Assembly (NCBI GenBank): GCA_902825875.1
Contig: CADECP010000046.1
Location: forward strand, 1 to 55,928
Direction: 5' to 3'
Length of the DNA stretch: 55,928 nucleotides
Source of the DNA: an uncultured Acidobacteriota bacterium
GTDB lineage: Bacteria; Acidobacteriota; Blastocatellia; RBC074
Each line of letters opens with the position of its first letter. The stretch's first letter is position 1. Below, piece by piece: positions 30,954 through 40,227 of this stretch. Below the pieces are notes generated by a model. The model was not told the origin of the DNA, did not search any database, and saw only the letters and a program-made list of their open reading frames with translations. A program made the position numbers and the translations under genes.

Positions 30954-32452
30954 TATTTCATTTTTGGCGGAAAGATTTTCATCAAAACAAAATGAATCGC
31001 CGCCGAAGCCCCAAAGCCAACAAACCAACCGTAATCGTAAAGCGGTTTCAGCGCCGGAATGACCAAACCAATCCACGCCAAGCCGCAACCAACCAGTGTC
31101 GCCGCCACAGCCCGCCAGTTCCAACCGCCGGAGTAACTGTAAGCTCCGCGAGTTCGGTACAAATCTCCCAGCGCCAGTTCTTTGTTTCGCACCAGCCAGT
31201 AATCGGCAATCAAGACTCCGGCAATTGAACCCAGTCCGCCCGAATATCCATTCAACCAAGTGAAGATGTAAGCCGAAGGATCGGCCAGCAATTTCCACGG
31301 CTGCATGGCGATGCCGATCAGGCCAGTGATTAACCCGCCGAGCCGAAACGAAATCAGCTTCGGAAAAGCATTGGCGAAATCGTTGGCCGGAGACACCACG
31401 TTGGCCGCGATGTTCACCGCCAGCGTAGCCACTACCGCCGTAAACATCGAAACAGCAATGACAAACACGCTGTCGAATTGGCCGACGACTTTCAGCGGAT
31501 CCCACAACTCAGTCGCTTTCATCTGCGGGTAAATGACAATCGCCGCTGAAGTAATCATCACTCCCATCGCCGCAAACACCGTCATCGTCGTTGGCAAAGC
31601 TACAACCTGTCCGATGGTTTGTTCGCGCTGGCTGCGACCGAAGCGCGTAAAGTCCGGCATGTTCAAACTCAGCGTCGCCCAAAACCCGATCATCGCCGTC
31701 AACGAAGGAATGAACACCGGCCAGAATTCGGCGAAAGTGTTGAACTTGCCCGTTTCGCTGAGCAATGTTCCCAATCCACCCGCTCTCCAAATCGCCCAAC
31801 CCAACAACAAAGCCGTCATTACCAGCACATAAGGCGCAGCCCAGTTTTCAACCGCGCGCAGCAAATCCATCCCGCGATAAATGATCCAGATGTTCATCCC
31901 CCAAAACAGCAGAAACGAAATCCATTCGGTTGGAGTGTGACCGCCAACGGCTCCGCCCAGCAAAGTTTGCCAGCCGGGAAAGATAGCTTTGAACAACGTG
32001 TGCAGAGCTTCGCCGCCAATCCAGGCCTGAATGCCAAACCATCCGCAAGCCACAATCGCGCGCATCAACGCAGGCAGGTTCGATCCGTAAACTCCATAAG
32101 CCGCCCGCGCAAAGACCGGAAACGGAATGCCGTACTTCGTGCCCGGATGCGAGTTGAGCAGAATCGGAATCAGCACAATCGTGTTGCCGATTAAGATAGT
32201 GACCAACGCCTGCCACCAATTCATCCCCGCCGCAATCAAACCCGACGCCAGCATGTAAGTCGGAATGCAATGCGCCATCGAAACCCACAGCGCAGCAAAG
32301 TTGTAAGTCGTCCAATCGCGCCGCGCGATTGGAACTGGCGCAAGGTCTTCGTTGTAAAGCGGGCTGGAGTTTATTGTCGAATAATCGCGCAACTCGACGC
32401 GACCGTCAGGGTGAAGAACTGTTTCGGAGTCGTGTGTTGTTTGTTGAGGCAT
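30953..32452 (-). CDS. NCS1-family nucleobase/hydantoin/allantoin permease
   Basis: A 499-residue protein with about twelve membrane helices. The N-terminal YNEDLAPVPIARRDWTTYNF and the following WVSMAHCIPTYMLASGL are conserved in the NCS1 family (Mhp1 hydantoin, uracil/allantoin and cytosine transporters). SLNMPDFTRFGRSQREQ and ANVVSPANDFANAFP are further family landmarks near the substrate site. It probably brings in the heterocycle degraded by the amidases and dehydrogenase downstream. The gene follows a HEAT-repeat gene by 16 bases. Confidence 0.92.
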   Translation of the reverse strand: MPQQTTHDSETVLHPDGRVELRDYSTINSSPLYNEDLAPVPIARRDWTTYNFAALWVSMAHCIPTYMLASGLIAAGMNWWQALVTILIGNTIVLIPILLNSHPGTKYGIPFPVFARAAYGVYGSNLPALMRAIVACGWFGIQAWIGGEALHTLFKAIFPGWQTLLGGAVGGHTPTEWISFLLFWGMNIWIIYRGMDLLRAVENWAAPYVLVMTALLLGWAIWRAGGLGTLLSETGKFNTFAEFWPVFIPSLTAMIGFWATLSLNMPDFTRFGRSQREQTIGQVVALPTTMTVFAAMGVMITSAAIVIYPQMKATELWDPLKVVGQFDSVFVIAVSMFTAVVATLAVNIAANVVSPANDFANAFPKLISFRLGGLITGLIGIAMQPWKLLADPSAYIFTWLNGYSGGLGSIAGVLIADYWLVRNKELALGDLYRTRGAYSYSGGWNWRAVAATLVGCGLAWIGLVIPALKPLYDYGWFVGFGASAAIHFVLMKIFPPKMK

Positions 32453-32468
32453 CGCTTTTGTCCTTGCA

Positions 32469-32975
32469 TCAGGTTTTCAAAATCTCTCGTGCGCGCACTT
32501 TGAACGCCGCTGTCGAATGCGGCAGGTGTTTGCTGACGATAAGTCGCAGTTCGTTCAGCAAATCCGGCTCTGATTTGGCGATGCGGGCGGCGACCGTCAT
32601 GGCAAAAGCTCGAACGGCAATCGGTTCATCCGCGTTGTCGAGCAAATCAACGGCGTGTGCGTAAACTTTGCCGACCAATCGTTTGGGTATTTCGATGTAT
32701 TGCAGCAATCGCATGATGTTCCGGTTGATGGCATCGTGCTGGTCTTCGCGGTCTAAACACGCCAGCAGTTTTGGCAAATATGGCAAGATCAATTTCGGAT
32801 GCCGCTCCGCGCAATAATTCATCGGCCACGCGGCGCGCTGCGTCAGGCGATAGTCTCCGGCAAAAAACAGCTTCATCAATTCGGCAAAACGTTCCGGGTC
32901 TTCGCCGACGAATTCGACAATGGCCATGGTTCGCTGTTTGGAATGCCCGCTCATCAGGACTTGCCGGATGTCCAT
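32469..32975 (-). CDS. Small HEAT-repeat-like helical protein
   Basis: A 168-residue all-helical protein with four or so HEAT-like helix pairs: AWPMNYCAERHPKLILPYLP, then LLACLDREDQHDAINRNIMR, and AVRAFAMTVAARIAKSEPDL. No catalytic motif is visible. It probably serves as a binding scaffold. It is located between a DUF2442 gene and the NCS1 permease gene with short gaps, suggesting shared transcription. Confidence 0.65.
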   Translation of the reverse strand: MDIRQVLMSGHSKQRTMAIVEFVGEDPERFAELMKLFFAGDYRLTQRAAWPMNYCAERHPKLILPYLPKLLACLDREDQHDAINRNIMRLLQYIEIPKRLVGKVYAHAVDLLDNADEPIAVRAFAMTVAARIAKSEPDLLNELRLIVSKHLPHSTAAFKVRAREILKT

Positions 32976-32981
32976 AGTTTC

Positions 32982-33266
32982 TTATGCCGCTCGTTTTGCT
33001 TTCGGAGAAGCTTTCGCCTCAACTCGTTTTGAGCCGGAGGGTGAGGCGTTGATTCTGAAAATTTTGGCCAATAACCCGGACAGAGCGATGTCTGTTTTTA
33101 ACTGCGGCCAATACAAACCGGAGCCAGCGCCTAGAATTTCAATTTCCGCCAGTTCCTTTGGTTTTGCTTCCTGTAACCCCTGAAGCAAATGCGGTGGAAT
33201 CATCACTGTCATTCCATTTGCCAAATCCCCCCACCACACACGATCGGTCAAACCGCGCCAGTTCAT
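32982..33266 (-). CDS. DUF2442-like small protein
   Basis: A 94-residue protein. ANGMTVMIPPHLLQGLQEAK and GAGSGLYWPQLKTDIALSGL resemble the DUF2442 core (DGR..VP... and ..IHWPELDEDISVEGLL). Members are small proteins of unknown role, some in toxin-antitoxin-like pairs. The N-terminus is short for the family, so the start is uncertain and a small upstream frameshift is possible. The C-terminal tail is Lys/Ala-rich. Confidence 0.55.
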   Translation of the reverse strand: MNWRGLTDRVWWGDLANGMTVMIPPHLLQGLQEAKPKELAEIEILGAGSGLYWPQLKTDIALSGLLAKIFRINASPSGSKRVEAKASPKAKRAA

Positions 33267-33292
33267 CGCGCGTCAGATGCGTCTACAAGAAA

Positions 33293-33432
33293 GATTTGCC
33301 TGCGTCTTCGCCGCTGGGAATCCAACTGCCGTCAATCGCCAGCACGTTGGAACTGTCCTGCACCTGCCCGACTTTGTCGAACACCGAAATCTGCCCGGCG
33401 AATTTGCCCGAAGCTCCGTACGGTTGCAGGGT
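33293..33432 (-). pseudogene. Orphan C-terminal coding fragment
   Basis: Between eamA and the DUF2442 gene, one minus-strand frame encodes a protein-like stretch (YGASGKFAGQISVFDKVGQV, then LAIDGSWIPSGEDAGKSFL and a stop). It has no start codon and is bounded upstream by the in-frame TGA that also serves as the eamA stop. It may be the tail of a lost gene; the family is not recognised. Confidence 0.3.
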
Positions 33433-34386
33433 TCAGCAATCGGCTTCCAGCGGCAGCGAATTTACTTTTTCGCTGCCCGTCAGCCGCGAAGCCACTTTCA
33501 GCCGCGAAAGCATTACGCCGACAACGATCAATGCCGCGCCGATGCCGCGCCAAAAACTCAGCGTTTCTCCGAAAACATAATAAGCAAACACGGCAGCCGT
33601 CGCCGGTTCCAGCGCGTACAGAATCACGGCGTGCGTTGGATTGACGCGGCTCTGCGCCCAGGTTTGCAGCAGCGCCGCCACAAACGTCACCATCACGGCC
33701 ATATAACCAATCTGCCAAATAAACTGGCGATCAATTGGATTCGGTCTGGTTTCCAAGCCCAACGCTCTTAAGACAAACAACACGGTCAAAGCCAGAACAG
33801 CGACGGTCATTACTTGAAACGCGGCCAGAGTTCGCACGTCGCCCGCTGCGGCAAAGGCGCTGGTCGCCGCAATGTGCGAAGCCCACGCGACAGCCGCCAG
33901 CAACACAAGCACATCTCCCCAATTCACGACTTCGCCGTTGCGCGGAAAACTGAGCAAGGTGAAACCGGCAATCGCTACGGCCAGGCCGGTCAGGTGATCG
34001 CGTGTCGGTTTGGTTTTGAAAAGCAAAAAACCGATCAGCGGCGTGAACACCAGATACAGGCCGGTGATGAATCCGGCTTTTGAAGCTTGCGTGAAGCTCA
34101 AGCCGAGAACGTAAAAGGCTATTCCGGTAAAACTCAGCAGGCCGAGCAACACGCCTTGTTTGACCTGCCGCAAACTCGCCCGGCGTAAATGCCCTGAAAA
34201 CACCGCAGCGAAACAAATGGCCGCAATGCCAAATCGCATGCTGGTGTAAAACGCAGGCGAATGCGCGGCGAGAATTTCTTTGGTAACGACGTGCGAAGTT
34301 CCCCACATCAGCGCCAGCGCAACCAGCGCCGCATCCGACAACGCGCCGGAAGGTTTCGCAAAGGAAGTTGGTTTTGAATTGTTCAT
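33433..34386 (-). CDS. EamA (DMT superfamily) permease
   Basis: A 317-residue protein with ten predicted membrane helices in two EamA halves: ALALMWGTSHVVTKEILAAH opens the first and WGDVLVLLAAVAWASHIAAT the second, with EPATAAVFAYYVFGETLSFW near the end. The family exports amino acids, metabolites or drugs; substrate unknown. The start at 34386 is preferred because the longer reading would begin inside a palindrome. That palindrome lies 9 bases before the ATG and no clear ribosome-binding site is visible. Confidence 0.87.
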   Translation of the reverse strand: MNNSKPTSFAKPSGALSDAALVALALMWGTSHVVTKEILAAHSPAFYTSMRFGIAAICFAAVFSGHLRRASLRQVKQGVLLGLLSFTGIAFYVLGLSFTQASKAGFITGLYLVFTPLIGFLLFKTKPTRDHLTGLAVAIAGFTLLSFPRNGEVVNWGDVLVLLAAVAWASHIAATSAFAAAGDVRTLAAFQVMTVAVLALTVLFVLRALGLETRPNPIDRQFIWQIGYMAVMVTFVAALLQTWAQSRVNPTHAVILYALEPATAAVFAYYVFGETLSFWRGIGAALIVVGVMLSRLKVASRLTGSEKVNSLPLEADC

Positions 34387-34395
34387 CTTGTCTCG

Positions 34396-34422
34396 GTGCG
34401 ACAATTTGGAAAATTGTCGCAC
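34396..34422. repeat. 27-bp palindrome between the DUF4230 and eamA genes
   Basis: Perfect 12-bp arms (left arm GTGCGACAATTT) around a 3-nt GGA centre. It abuts the DUF4230 stop codon and ends nine bases from the eamA ATG. It has the same plan as the murB palindrome at 8803-8829. Confidence 0.92.
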
Positions 34423-35070
34423 TTACTCGTTTTTGAAATACGGCTGCACCGCGACGGGCTGGCCAACCGCGCTCATTGCCGATTCCAACAATTGCCTGAC
34501 CGACGCGATGGCGTGTTCTTTGGCCGTTTTGATGATTTCCGGCGAATTGCCCAGCTTTTCCAGTTCGGGGCGCACCATTTGTTCGGTTGTGTCTTCCAGT
34601 TGATTGCCGGTCATCGTTTCCGTGCGTAGAAAATCCAGATTGCGAATGATCTCGGCTTTGGTCAGGTCAGAATCAATCGAAAGGATTTTGACATCCGGCA
34701 GGGGCACGCGCAGTTCCTGTTTCCGTTCGTCATACGTCAGACGCCCCTGGTCAATATCTTTCAGGTTGACGGCGTAATAAATCGTCGCCGGAACGATGCG
34801 AATGACTTCGGCGTCGCCGTACCACTGCACGTCGCGCTGGCGAACAACGGCTTGGACAAATGCGCGAGTCGTCACCAGACTGGTGTCGCGCTCCAATCGC
34901 AGCAAAGTCGTTTTGGCCGTCGAAACAATTTTCTCGCTCGGCCAGAAAAAATCGCCAAAGCCTTTGCGCGTGTAAAGCATCCCAGCCAGAACCAACGCTG
35001 CCAACGCAACGACAAAGCTGGCAATCGCCGTTAGCTTCCAAAGTTTCCCAGATGAAGTTGGTTCGTTCAT
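34423..35070 (-). CDS. DUF4230-family membrane-anchored protein
   Basis: About 215 residues. One membrane helix near residues 10-31 (TAIASFVVALAALVLAGMLY) is followed by a periplasmic DUF4230 domain (ERDTSLVTTRAFVQAVVRQR, YYAVNLKDIDQGRLTYDERK). GGGAG six bases before the second of two close ATGs favours that one as start. The function of DUF4230 is unknown. It starts 15 bases after the methyltransferase gene, so the two are likely co-transcribed. Confidence 0.75.
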   Translation of the reverse strand: MNEPTSSGKLWKLTAIASFVVALAALVLAGMLYTRKGFGDFFWPSEKIVSTAKTTLLRLERDTSLVTTRAFVQAVVRQRDVQWYGDAEVIRIVPATIYYAVNLKDIDQGRLTYDERKQELRVPLPDVKILSIDSDLTKAEIIRNLDFLRTETMTGNQLEDTTEQMVRPELEKLGNSPEIIKTAKEHAIASVRQLLESAMSAVGQPVAVQPYFKNE

Positions 35071-35085
35071 CGTCATCTCCCGCGC

Positions 35086-36018
35086 TTACTCCAACTGTCC
35101 AAGTTCTCGCGCAAATGGATTGCTGTTTTGCCAGCCGGTGCGGCCTGTTTGCCGGAACTGCTCCAACCGGCGAATGGTGATTTCGCAAAAGACCGGATCA
35201 ATATCCATCGTCAGGCATTGGCGTCCGGTCAGTTCCGCCGCCAGCAAAGTCGTCCCCGAATGCGAAAAAAAATCCAGCACGACATCGCTCGGCGAAGAAC
35301 TGGCTTCGACAATGCGCCGAATTGCCTTCAACGGTTTTTGCGCGTAACAACCGTTGACGTTTTCTTCCATTCGATAAAAGACCTGCTGAACGTCAATCCA
35401 GACGTTTCCGGCTCTCAAGGTGTCGGAGCGGCCTCGCGCGGAGTTTTCGGTCAATTCGCCGCCGACTTGTTTGTAATAACCTCTGACGGCTTTGGGAATG
35501 TCCGTGTACTGCGGCGTGAATTTCGGATTGCCTTTGGCGTAACACAGCAGTTCCTGTCGAACGCTCATCCAGTTTTTCTGAGTTCCGTAACCGCGCTGGT
35601 TGCGAACGGTGATGAAGCTGCGCGACCGAAATTCGGTTTCGCGCATCATCAACATCAATTCCGGCAATGGAGCGAAACCCGCTCTCTGGTCGGCTCCGAT
35701 CCACAAATACAAACTGCTGTCGGCGGCCAAAAACGCTTCAGTGTTTTCAACGACCTTTCTGCACCAGACGATAAATTCGTCAACCTGTCGCTGCTGAAAG
35801 GCTACGAAGTTGTACGGCAGATCGTGAATCGCCAGCGAAGATTTTTTCCTGCCGCAAAGTTTCAAAACATCATTGCGGCTGGTTGCATCCAGACAACCGA
35901 TTCGATGACCGCTGACCGCATCGCGCCAGATTTCGCCGGGTTTCAATCGGCAAAACGGCAACAGCCGTCGCCGAAGCTTTTCATCACGATCAAGCCGCGC
36001 CAAAGGATGTTTGAGCAT
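35086..36018 (-). CDS. Orphan DNA methyltransferase (beta-type order) with variant motifs
   Basis: A 310-residue protein. The catalytic-type motif IV reads DLPYNF at 66-71, where DPPY is usual. The SAM-binding motif I near the C-terminus is DFFSHSGTT at 249-257, where DPFxGSGTT is usual. Motif IV before motif I is the beta-class order of N4-cytosine/N6-adenine methyltransferases. The surrounding sequence (QRGYGTQKNWMSVRQELLCY, AELTGRQCLTMDIDP) supports a DNA modification methylase. No restriction gene is adjacent. Both motif changes keep key Asp, Pro and Tyr residues but make activity and base specificity uncertain. Confidence 0.8.
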   Translation of the reverse strand: MLKHPLARLDRDEKLRRRLLPFCRLKPGEIWRDAVSGHRIGCLDATSRNDVLKLCGRKKSSLAIHDLPYNFVAFQQRQVDEFIVWCRKVVENTEAFLAADSSLYLWIGADQRAGFAPLPELMLMMRETEFRSRSFITVRNQRGYGTQKNWMSVRQELLCYAKGNPKFTPQYTDIPKAVRGYYKQVGGELTENSARGRSDTLRAGNVWIDVQQVFYRMEENVNGCYAQKPLKAIRRIVEASSSPSDVVLDFFSHSGTTLLAAELTGRQCLTMDIDPVFCEITIRRLEQFRQTGRTGWQNSNPFARELGQLE

Positions 36019-36042
36019 AGTCAGGAAAAATCCGTTGCCGTC

Positions 36043-36894
36043 TCATTTGTCTTGGGTGAACTTGGAAGTTTTTTTGCGATAACCGCGCGCGGCCAGATCA
36101 GCCAGATGTTGCGTCGAAAATCGTTCGCGGGATTTTTCTTCACGTTCACGCAGCGCCAACCAGCCCAGCGCGTACGGCAACATGAAGTAATGCAGCTTGC
36201 CACCGGCGGCTTCGAAAATGTGCGACAACAACATGACGATGATTTGCGCCCCGGCTCCGGCGGCGACAGGTTGAACGGCGGTCGGTTCGCCGATGTAGCG
36301 CGCTCCCAGCAAGTGCATCGGTTCGTAATTCAAAAAGACGAACAGCAACAATCCGGCAAAAAAACTGGCCAGCGAGGAAATGTCGTCTTTGCGCCAGGCG
36401 ATCATCAAACTGACAAAAATGATGGCCGTAATGACCAGCACCAACGACGGGGCAAAAATCGGACGTGACCACGTAACAGTTCGCCCGCGCGAAACAATGC
36501 CGACGATCAACGACATTGCCATGACGATCCCGCACAAAACATAAAACAATTTCCATTCATCGCGCGGCGCGCGAGCCGAGCGCAAATCGGCGTACCAGAA
36601 GGCGAACACGGCAACAATGCCGCCTTCAAACACTCCCTGACAGATCAACGACGGAACAGCGGACAGACTCAGGCCGAACAACGTTACCGGAGCGACATTG
36701 TTGAGTTCGCCGGCAATCGCGCCGAATTTCCCCACGACGTTCAACCCCGCTCCGAGGCCGAACATCATCAAAAAGCGGCGATCCTGTTTGTAGTAAACAA
36801 AGTACGAGGCGACGGCCAGGCTGACGACCATCAGAATCAGACGGGTTTCGTAATACCCTGTCTGATCGAAATTCCTGAGCATCAAATAGTCCAT
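36043..36894 (-). CDS. Polytopic membrane protein of unknown function
   Basis: A 283-residue protein with about eight hydrophobic segments, beginning MDYLMLRNFDQTGYYETRLI. No family is recognised. A short cytoplasmic tail is basic. The start at 36894 is preferred since the 35 upstream in-frame residues are not membrane-like. It precedes the methyltransferase gene by 24 bases on the same strand. A transport or sensor role would be a guess. Confidence 0.65.
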   Translation of the reverse strand: MDYLMLRNFDQTGYYETRLILMVVSLAVASYFVYYKQDRRFLMMFGLGAGLNVVGKFGAIAGELNNVAPVTLFGLSLSAVPSLICQGVFEGGIVAVFAFWYADLRSARAPRDEWKLFYVLCGIVMAMSLIVGIVSRGRTVTWSRPIFAPSLVLVITAIIFVSLMIAWRKDDISSLASFFAGLLLFVFLNYEPMHLLGARYIGEPTAVQPVAAGAGAQIIVMLLSHIFEAAGGKLHYFMLPYALGWLALREREEKSRERFSTQHLADLAARGYRKKTSKFTQDK

Positions 36895-37094
36895 AGTGAA
36901 TTTCCGCGTGCCAAGTTTTGGGGGCAACTGGTTTGCGAACGATGCCGTGTGACTTGTATTTCCGAAGCGCGATTCTACTCGCTCAGCCCCTGAGGGCAAG
37001 CCGTTTCACAGAGTTCAGGAAAATGCTTGCCAGCGAATGACGCAAATGAACGCAGTTATTGGCAAGGGTTTTCGCCTTCTTCATTCGGCCAATT

Positions 37095-38234
37095 TCAGGC
37101 CTGCGCTTCCTGATGCGAACGAGAAGCAATCATCAAAATCAGAGTCAACGCGCTGAGCATGGTTGCCACCACCGTCCACGTCATCACCTGTGCGCCTTGC
37201 GATTCAAAAAACTGGCCGATCAAACGCGGCCAGAACATCCCGCCTGCCGAAGCTCCCACCAAAAAAAGCCCAGTGACTTTGCCGGACAGGTGCAATCGGT
37301 TTTGAGCAAAGCCGAACATGCTGGGAAACACCGGTGCGACTGAAGCTCCGAATCCCAAGGCGCAAATCCAAACCACAGTCGTTGAAGTCGGAAACACCAG
37401 CAAGCCAATGGCAAACAGCGTCGCCAATCCCATAAAAAACAACACCAGCGGCAACGCGGCAAAACGCATCGAAAGCCAGATGGTCGCCAAACGCCCAGCC
37501 GTGAACGCCGCCCAAAACGCCGAGTTGATTTTGTAAGCTTCCTGCGTGGCAATGCCCTGTTTGATCGAATAGGTGAAAATCCAGCCCATAACGCTGGCTT
37601 CCGCGCCGACTTCCAGAAAGAAATAAACAACCAGCAAGCCGAGCAGCAAGCCGGGAACCGCCGCGTTCACTTCTTCGTGATGTTCTGTTCGCGGTCGCGG
37701 GCTGGCCGAAGCCAGCGTCAACAAAATCGGCGGCACACTCAGCAAAGCCAGCGTCCAATAAGCCAGCCGAATCCCGTCGGCGCGGTCGGCAAACAGCGAA
37801 ACGAACATCGGAGCCAAAAATCCGCCCAAGCCGAACGCGAAATGCAGCACGCTCATAAACGGACGAACGCGGTCGCCGTGTTCCATCACAATCAAGGCAT
37901 TACCGCCTACGTTGATCGAAGCCGACGCCAGTCCAATGCACGCCGACAACACGATGACCACCAAAATTTGACCGGACATGGGCAACAACGCCATTGCCAC
38001 AGCCGAGGCCAACAACGATCCGGCCAGCACCGGATGCCCTGTGACTTTGTCATACACGCGCCCGATCAACCACGAACCGACCATTGTCCCCAACGCTCGC
38101 GCGACAAACAGGTTACTGATCTGTTTCATCTCCACGTGAGTCTGTGCCGCCAGCGCGGGCAACGTCGGGCCAATGGAACCGGAAATTAAACCGAGCGCGA
38201 TAAACGCCAATGAGTAAAGAATCGTTTTAGACAT
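37095..38234 (-). CDS. MFS-family permease
   Basis: A 379-residue protein with about twelve membrane helices. It begins ILYSLAFIALGLISGSIGPT, and GSWLIGRVYDKVTGHPVLAG is the conserved loop 2-3 motif (GxLxDRxGR-like). GFGASVAPVFPSMFGFAQNR in the second half is reminiscent of sugar or oligosaccharide MFS carriers. Substrate unknown. The start at 38234 is chosen over an upstream in-frame start. A hairpin repeat separates it from the LhgO-like gene upstream. Confidence 0.85.
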   Translation of the reverse strand: MSKTILYSLAFIALGLISGSIGPTLPALAAQTHVEMKQISNLFVARALGTMVGSWLIGRVYDKVTGHPVLAGSLLASAVAMALLPMSGQILVVIVLSACIGLASASINVGGNALIVMEHGDRVRPFMSVLHFAFGLGGFLAPMFVSLFADRADGIRLAYWTLALLSVPPILLTLASASPRPRTEHHEEVNAAVPGLLLGLLVVYFFLEVGAEASVMGWIFTYSIKQGIATQEAYKINSAFWAAFTAGRLATIWLSMRFAALPLVLFFMGLATLFAIGLLVFPTSTTVVWICALGFGASVAPVFPSMFGFAQNRLHLSGKVTGLFLVGASAGGMFWPRLIGQFFESQGAQVMTWTVVATMLSALTLILMIASRSHQEAQA

Positions 38235-38243
38235 AAACAAAAC

Positions 38244-38311
38244 ATCCACGAATCACACAAGGATTCACAAAGAGAAAACCGTCTTCGTGTCGCTTCGTGC
38301 TCTTCGTGGAT
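38244..38311. repeat. Hairpin with repetitive arms upstream of the MFS gene
   Basis: Imperfect complementary arms (38244-38273 and 38282-38311) built from ATCCACGAA and TTCGTGTCGCTTCGTG-type units. It ends ten bases before the MFS start on the minus strand. Confidence 0.65.
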
Positions 38312-38337
38312 TGTTGAAGGAATCGGAACCGTGCAGC

Positions 38338-39441
38338 TTAAAGAACCGTCCGTGCCATTTCAGCAACGTGTCGGCCAATCGAAAGACAGGCGGTCAGTCC
38401 GGGAGATTCGATGCCGATCAAGTGAATCACCTGCGGCCAGCGCGGGTCGTGTTCGATCACCCAATCTTCGATGGTGTGAACGTGTTCCGGCGTCAAACGT
38501 GGCCGGATGCCGGTGTAACTCAGGCGCAAATCTTCCAGCCGCAAACTCGGACACATCAGTTTGGCCAGTTCGTAATGCTCTTCCAGCGGAGTGCGGTCAC
38601 TTTCGTAATCGTCTTTGGTCTGGCGATAACGCGCGTTCGGCCCAATCTGCAAAGTTCCGCCGGTCGTGCGCGTGAAATGCACTCCCAAACCGTGACCAGT
38701 CGCCATAGGCAGCGGATAAACCAATCCGTTGACGATGTGGCTGCGGCTGGGAATGATTTCGGCGTATTCACCGCGGCAAGGGTAAACCGTGTGCTGGTCG
38801 TAACCGAACATTCGCGCGACTTCGTCGGAAAACAATCCGGCGGAGTTGATGACCACGCGAGCCTGAACCTCTTCGCGTTCGGTACGAATGGTCGTCAAAC
38901 AGTTGTTGACTTCGGCTCCGATGACTTTGGTGTTGGTCAGAATGTGAGCGCCGTTCGATTGCGCGATGCGCGCCAGGGTTTTGATGAGTTCTTCGGCTTC
39001 GACAATGCCTGTGTTCGGCGAGTGAATCGCAATCGGCGAAGCGATGTTTGGTTCGATCCTCTGAATTTCCTTGCCGTCAATGATTCGCAAATCATCCACG
39101 CCGTTCAGTTCGGCGCGACGAATCAAATCTTCCAGTTGCGGCAAATGATCTTCGCTGTCGGCGACAATCAGCTTGCCGATGCGCTGGTGAGGCACTCCGT
39201 GTTTGGCGCAAAACTCGTACAACATCGGCACGCCGCGCACACAGTGAACCGCTTTCAGCGAACCGGCCTTGTAATAAATTCCGCGATGAATGACTCCGCT
39301 GTTGCGCGTCGAAGTCCCCAAGCCAAGTCGCGGCAAGGCTTCGAGCAAAAAAACATCTTCGGCAAAACGCGAGACTTCGGCGGCAATCGCCGCGCCGATG
39401 ACTCCGCCGCCGATGATGACTACATTTACGATTTCAGCCAT
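38338..39441 (-). CDS. lhgO: L-2-hydroxyglutarate oxidase-like FAD enzyme
   Basis: A 367-residue flavoprotein. [19 protein letters not shown] is the FAD-binding Rossmann motif, and [20 protein letters not shown] and [20 protein letters not shown] match the LhgO group of the DAO family. LhgO oxidises L-2-hydroxyglutarate to 2-oxoglutarate and passes electrons to the membrane quinone pool. It begins three bases after the YmdB-like gene, so the two form a transcription unit. Confidence 0.85.
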   Translation of the reverse strand: MAEIVNVVIIGGGVIGAAIAAEVSRFAEDVFLLEALPRLGLGTSTRNSGVIHRGIYYKAGSLKAVHCVRGVPMLYEFCAKHGVPHQRIGKLIVADSEDHLPQLEDLIRRAELNGVDDLRIIDGKEIQRIEPNIASPIAIHSPNTGIVEAEELIKTLARIAQSNGAHILTNTKVIGAEVNNCLTTIRTEREEVQARVVINSAGLFSDEVARMFGYDQHTVYPCRGEYAEIIPSRSHIVNGLVYPLPMATGHGLGVHFTRTTGGTLQIGPNARYRQTKDDYESDRTPLEEHYELAKLMCPSLRLEDLRLSYTGIRPRLTPEHVHTIEDWVIEHDPRWPQVIHLIGIESPGLTACLSIGRHVAEMARTVL

Positions 39442-39444
39442 GAC

Positions 39445-40227
39445 TCATTTGTGATTCAAGCTCACGCGCTCAACGCGGAGTGCTTTTCCTGTCTCTTCGT
39501 CAACGTCCACGATCAAGCCGTTCAGCTTGATATTGCCTTCGCTCGGTTCAAAGCGTGGAGCGATGCCTTTCAGAAAACGTTCGATGACGATGCCGGTCTG
39601 CATGCCAATGACTCCATCGTGCGGACCGGTCATTCCCAGATCGGTCAGATACCCCGTACCGCCAGGAAAAACCTGTTCGTCGGCGGTTTGCACATGCGTG
39701 TGCGTGCCGACGACGGCGGAAACTCTGCCGTCCAGATAACGCCCCATAGCCATTTTTTCAGCAGTGGTTTCGGCATGCACGTCCACCAGGATGATTTTTA
39801 CTGAAGGTTCCAGCGCGGCCAGTTGCACATCAACACAGCGAAATGGATCGTCGCTGGGCGGCATAAACGCGCGGCCTTGCAGATTGATGACGGCAACGGG
39901 AACACCTTTGACCTTGCCGACCCAGCGTCCTTTGCCCGGCACTCCGGGAGCGTAATTGGCCGGACGCAGCAAGCGCGGTTCGCGTTCGATGTATTCCAGA
40001 ATCTCTTTTTTGTCGAAGATGTGGTTGCCCGAAGTCATGACGTCCACTCCGGCGGCAAAGAGGTCTTCGGCGATGCGCGGCGTGATGGAAAAACCTCCGG
40101 CGGCGTTTTCGACGTTCGAGACGACGAAATCAATTTCGCGCTGGGAACGAAGATCGAACAAGCGTTCTTCCAACACACGACGACCCGCGCGCGCCATGGT
40201 GTCGCCGGTCAACAAAACTCTGAACAT
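39445..40227 (-). CDS. YmdB-like (TIGR00282) metallophosphodiesterase
   Basis: A 260-residue phosphoesterase. Metal-site segments are [35 protein letters not shown] and [14 protein letters not shown]. Bacillus YmdB hydrolyses 2',3'-cyclic nucleotides and affects biofilm and RNA turnover. Length and motif order match. It is directly upstream of lhgO. Confidence 0.9.
   Translation of the reverse strand: MFRVLLTGDTMARAGRRVLEERLFDLRSQREIDFVVSNVENAAGGFSITPRIAEDLFAAGVDVMTSGNHIFDKKEILEYIEREPRLLRPANYAPGVPGKGRWVGKVKGVPVAVINLQGRAFMPPSDDPFRCVDVQLAALEPSVKIILVDVHAETTAEKMAMGRYLDGRVSAVVGTHTHVQTADEQVFPGGTGYLTDLGMTGPHDGVIGMQTGIVIERFLKGIAPRFEPSEGNIKLNGLIVDVDEETGKALRVERVSLNHK

Noticed and set aside
38287..39804. 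Long plus-strand frame opposite the lhgO and YmdB-like genes
   Set aside because: Antisense to two genes with clear family motifs; composition is typical of a shadow frame.
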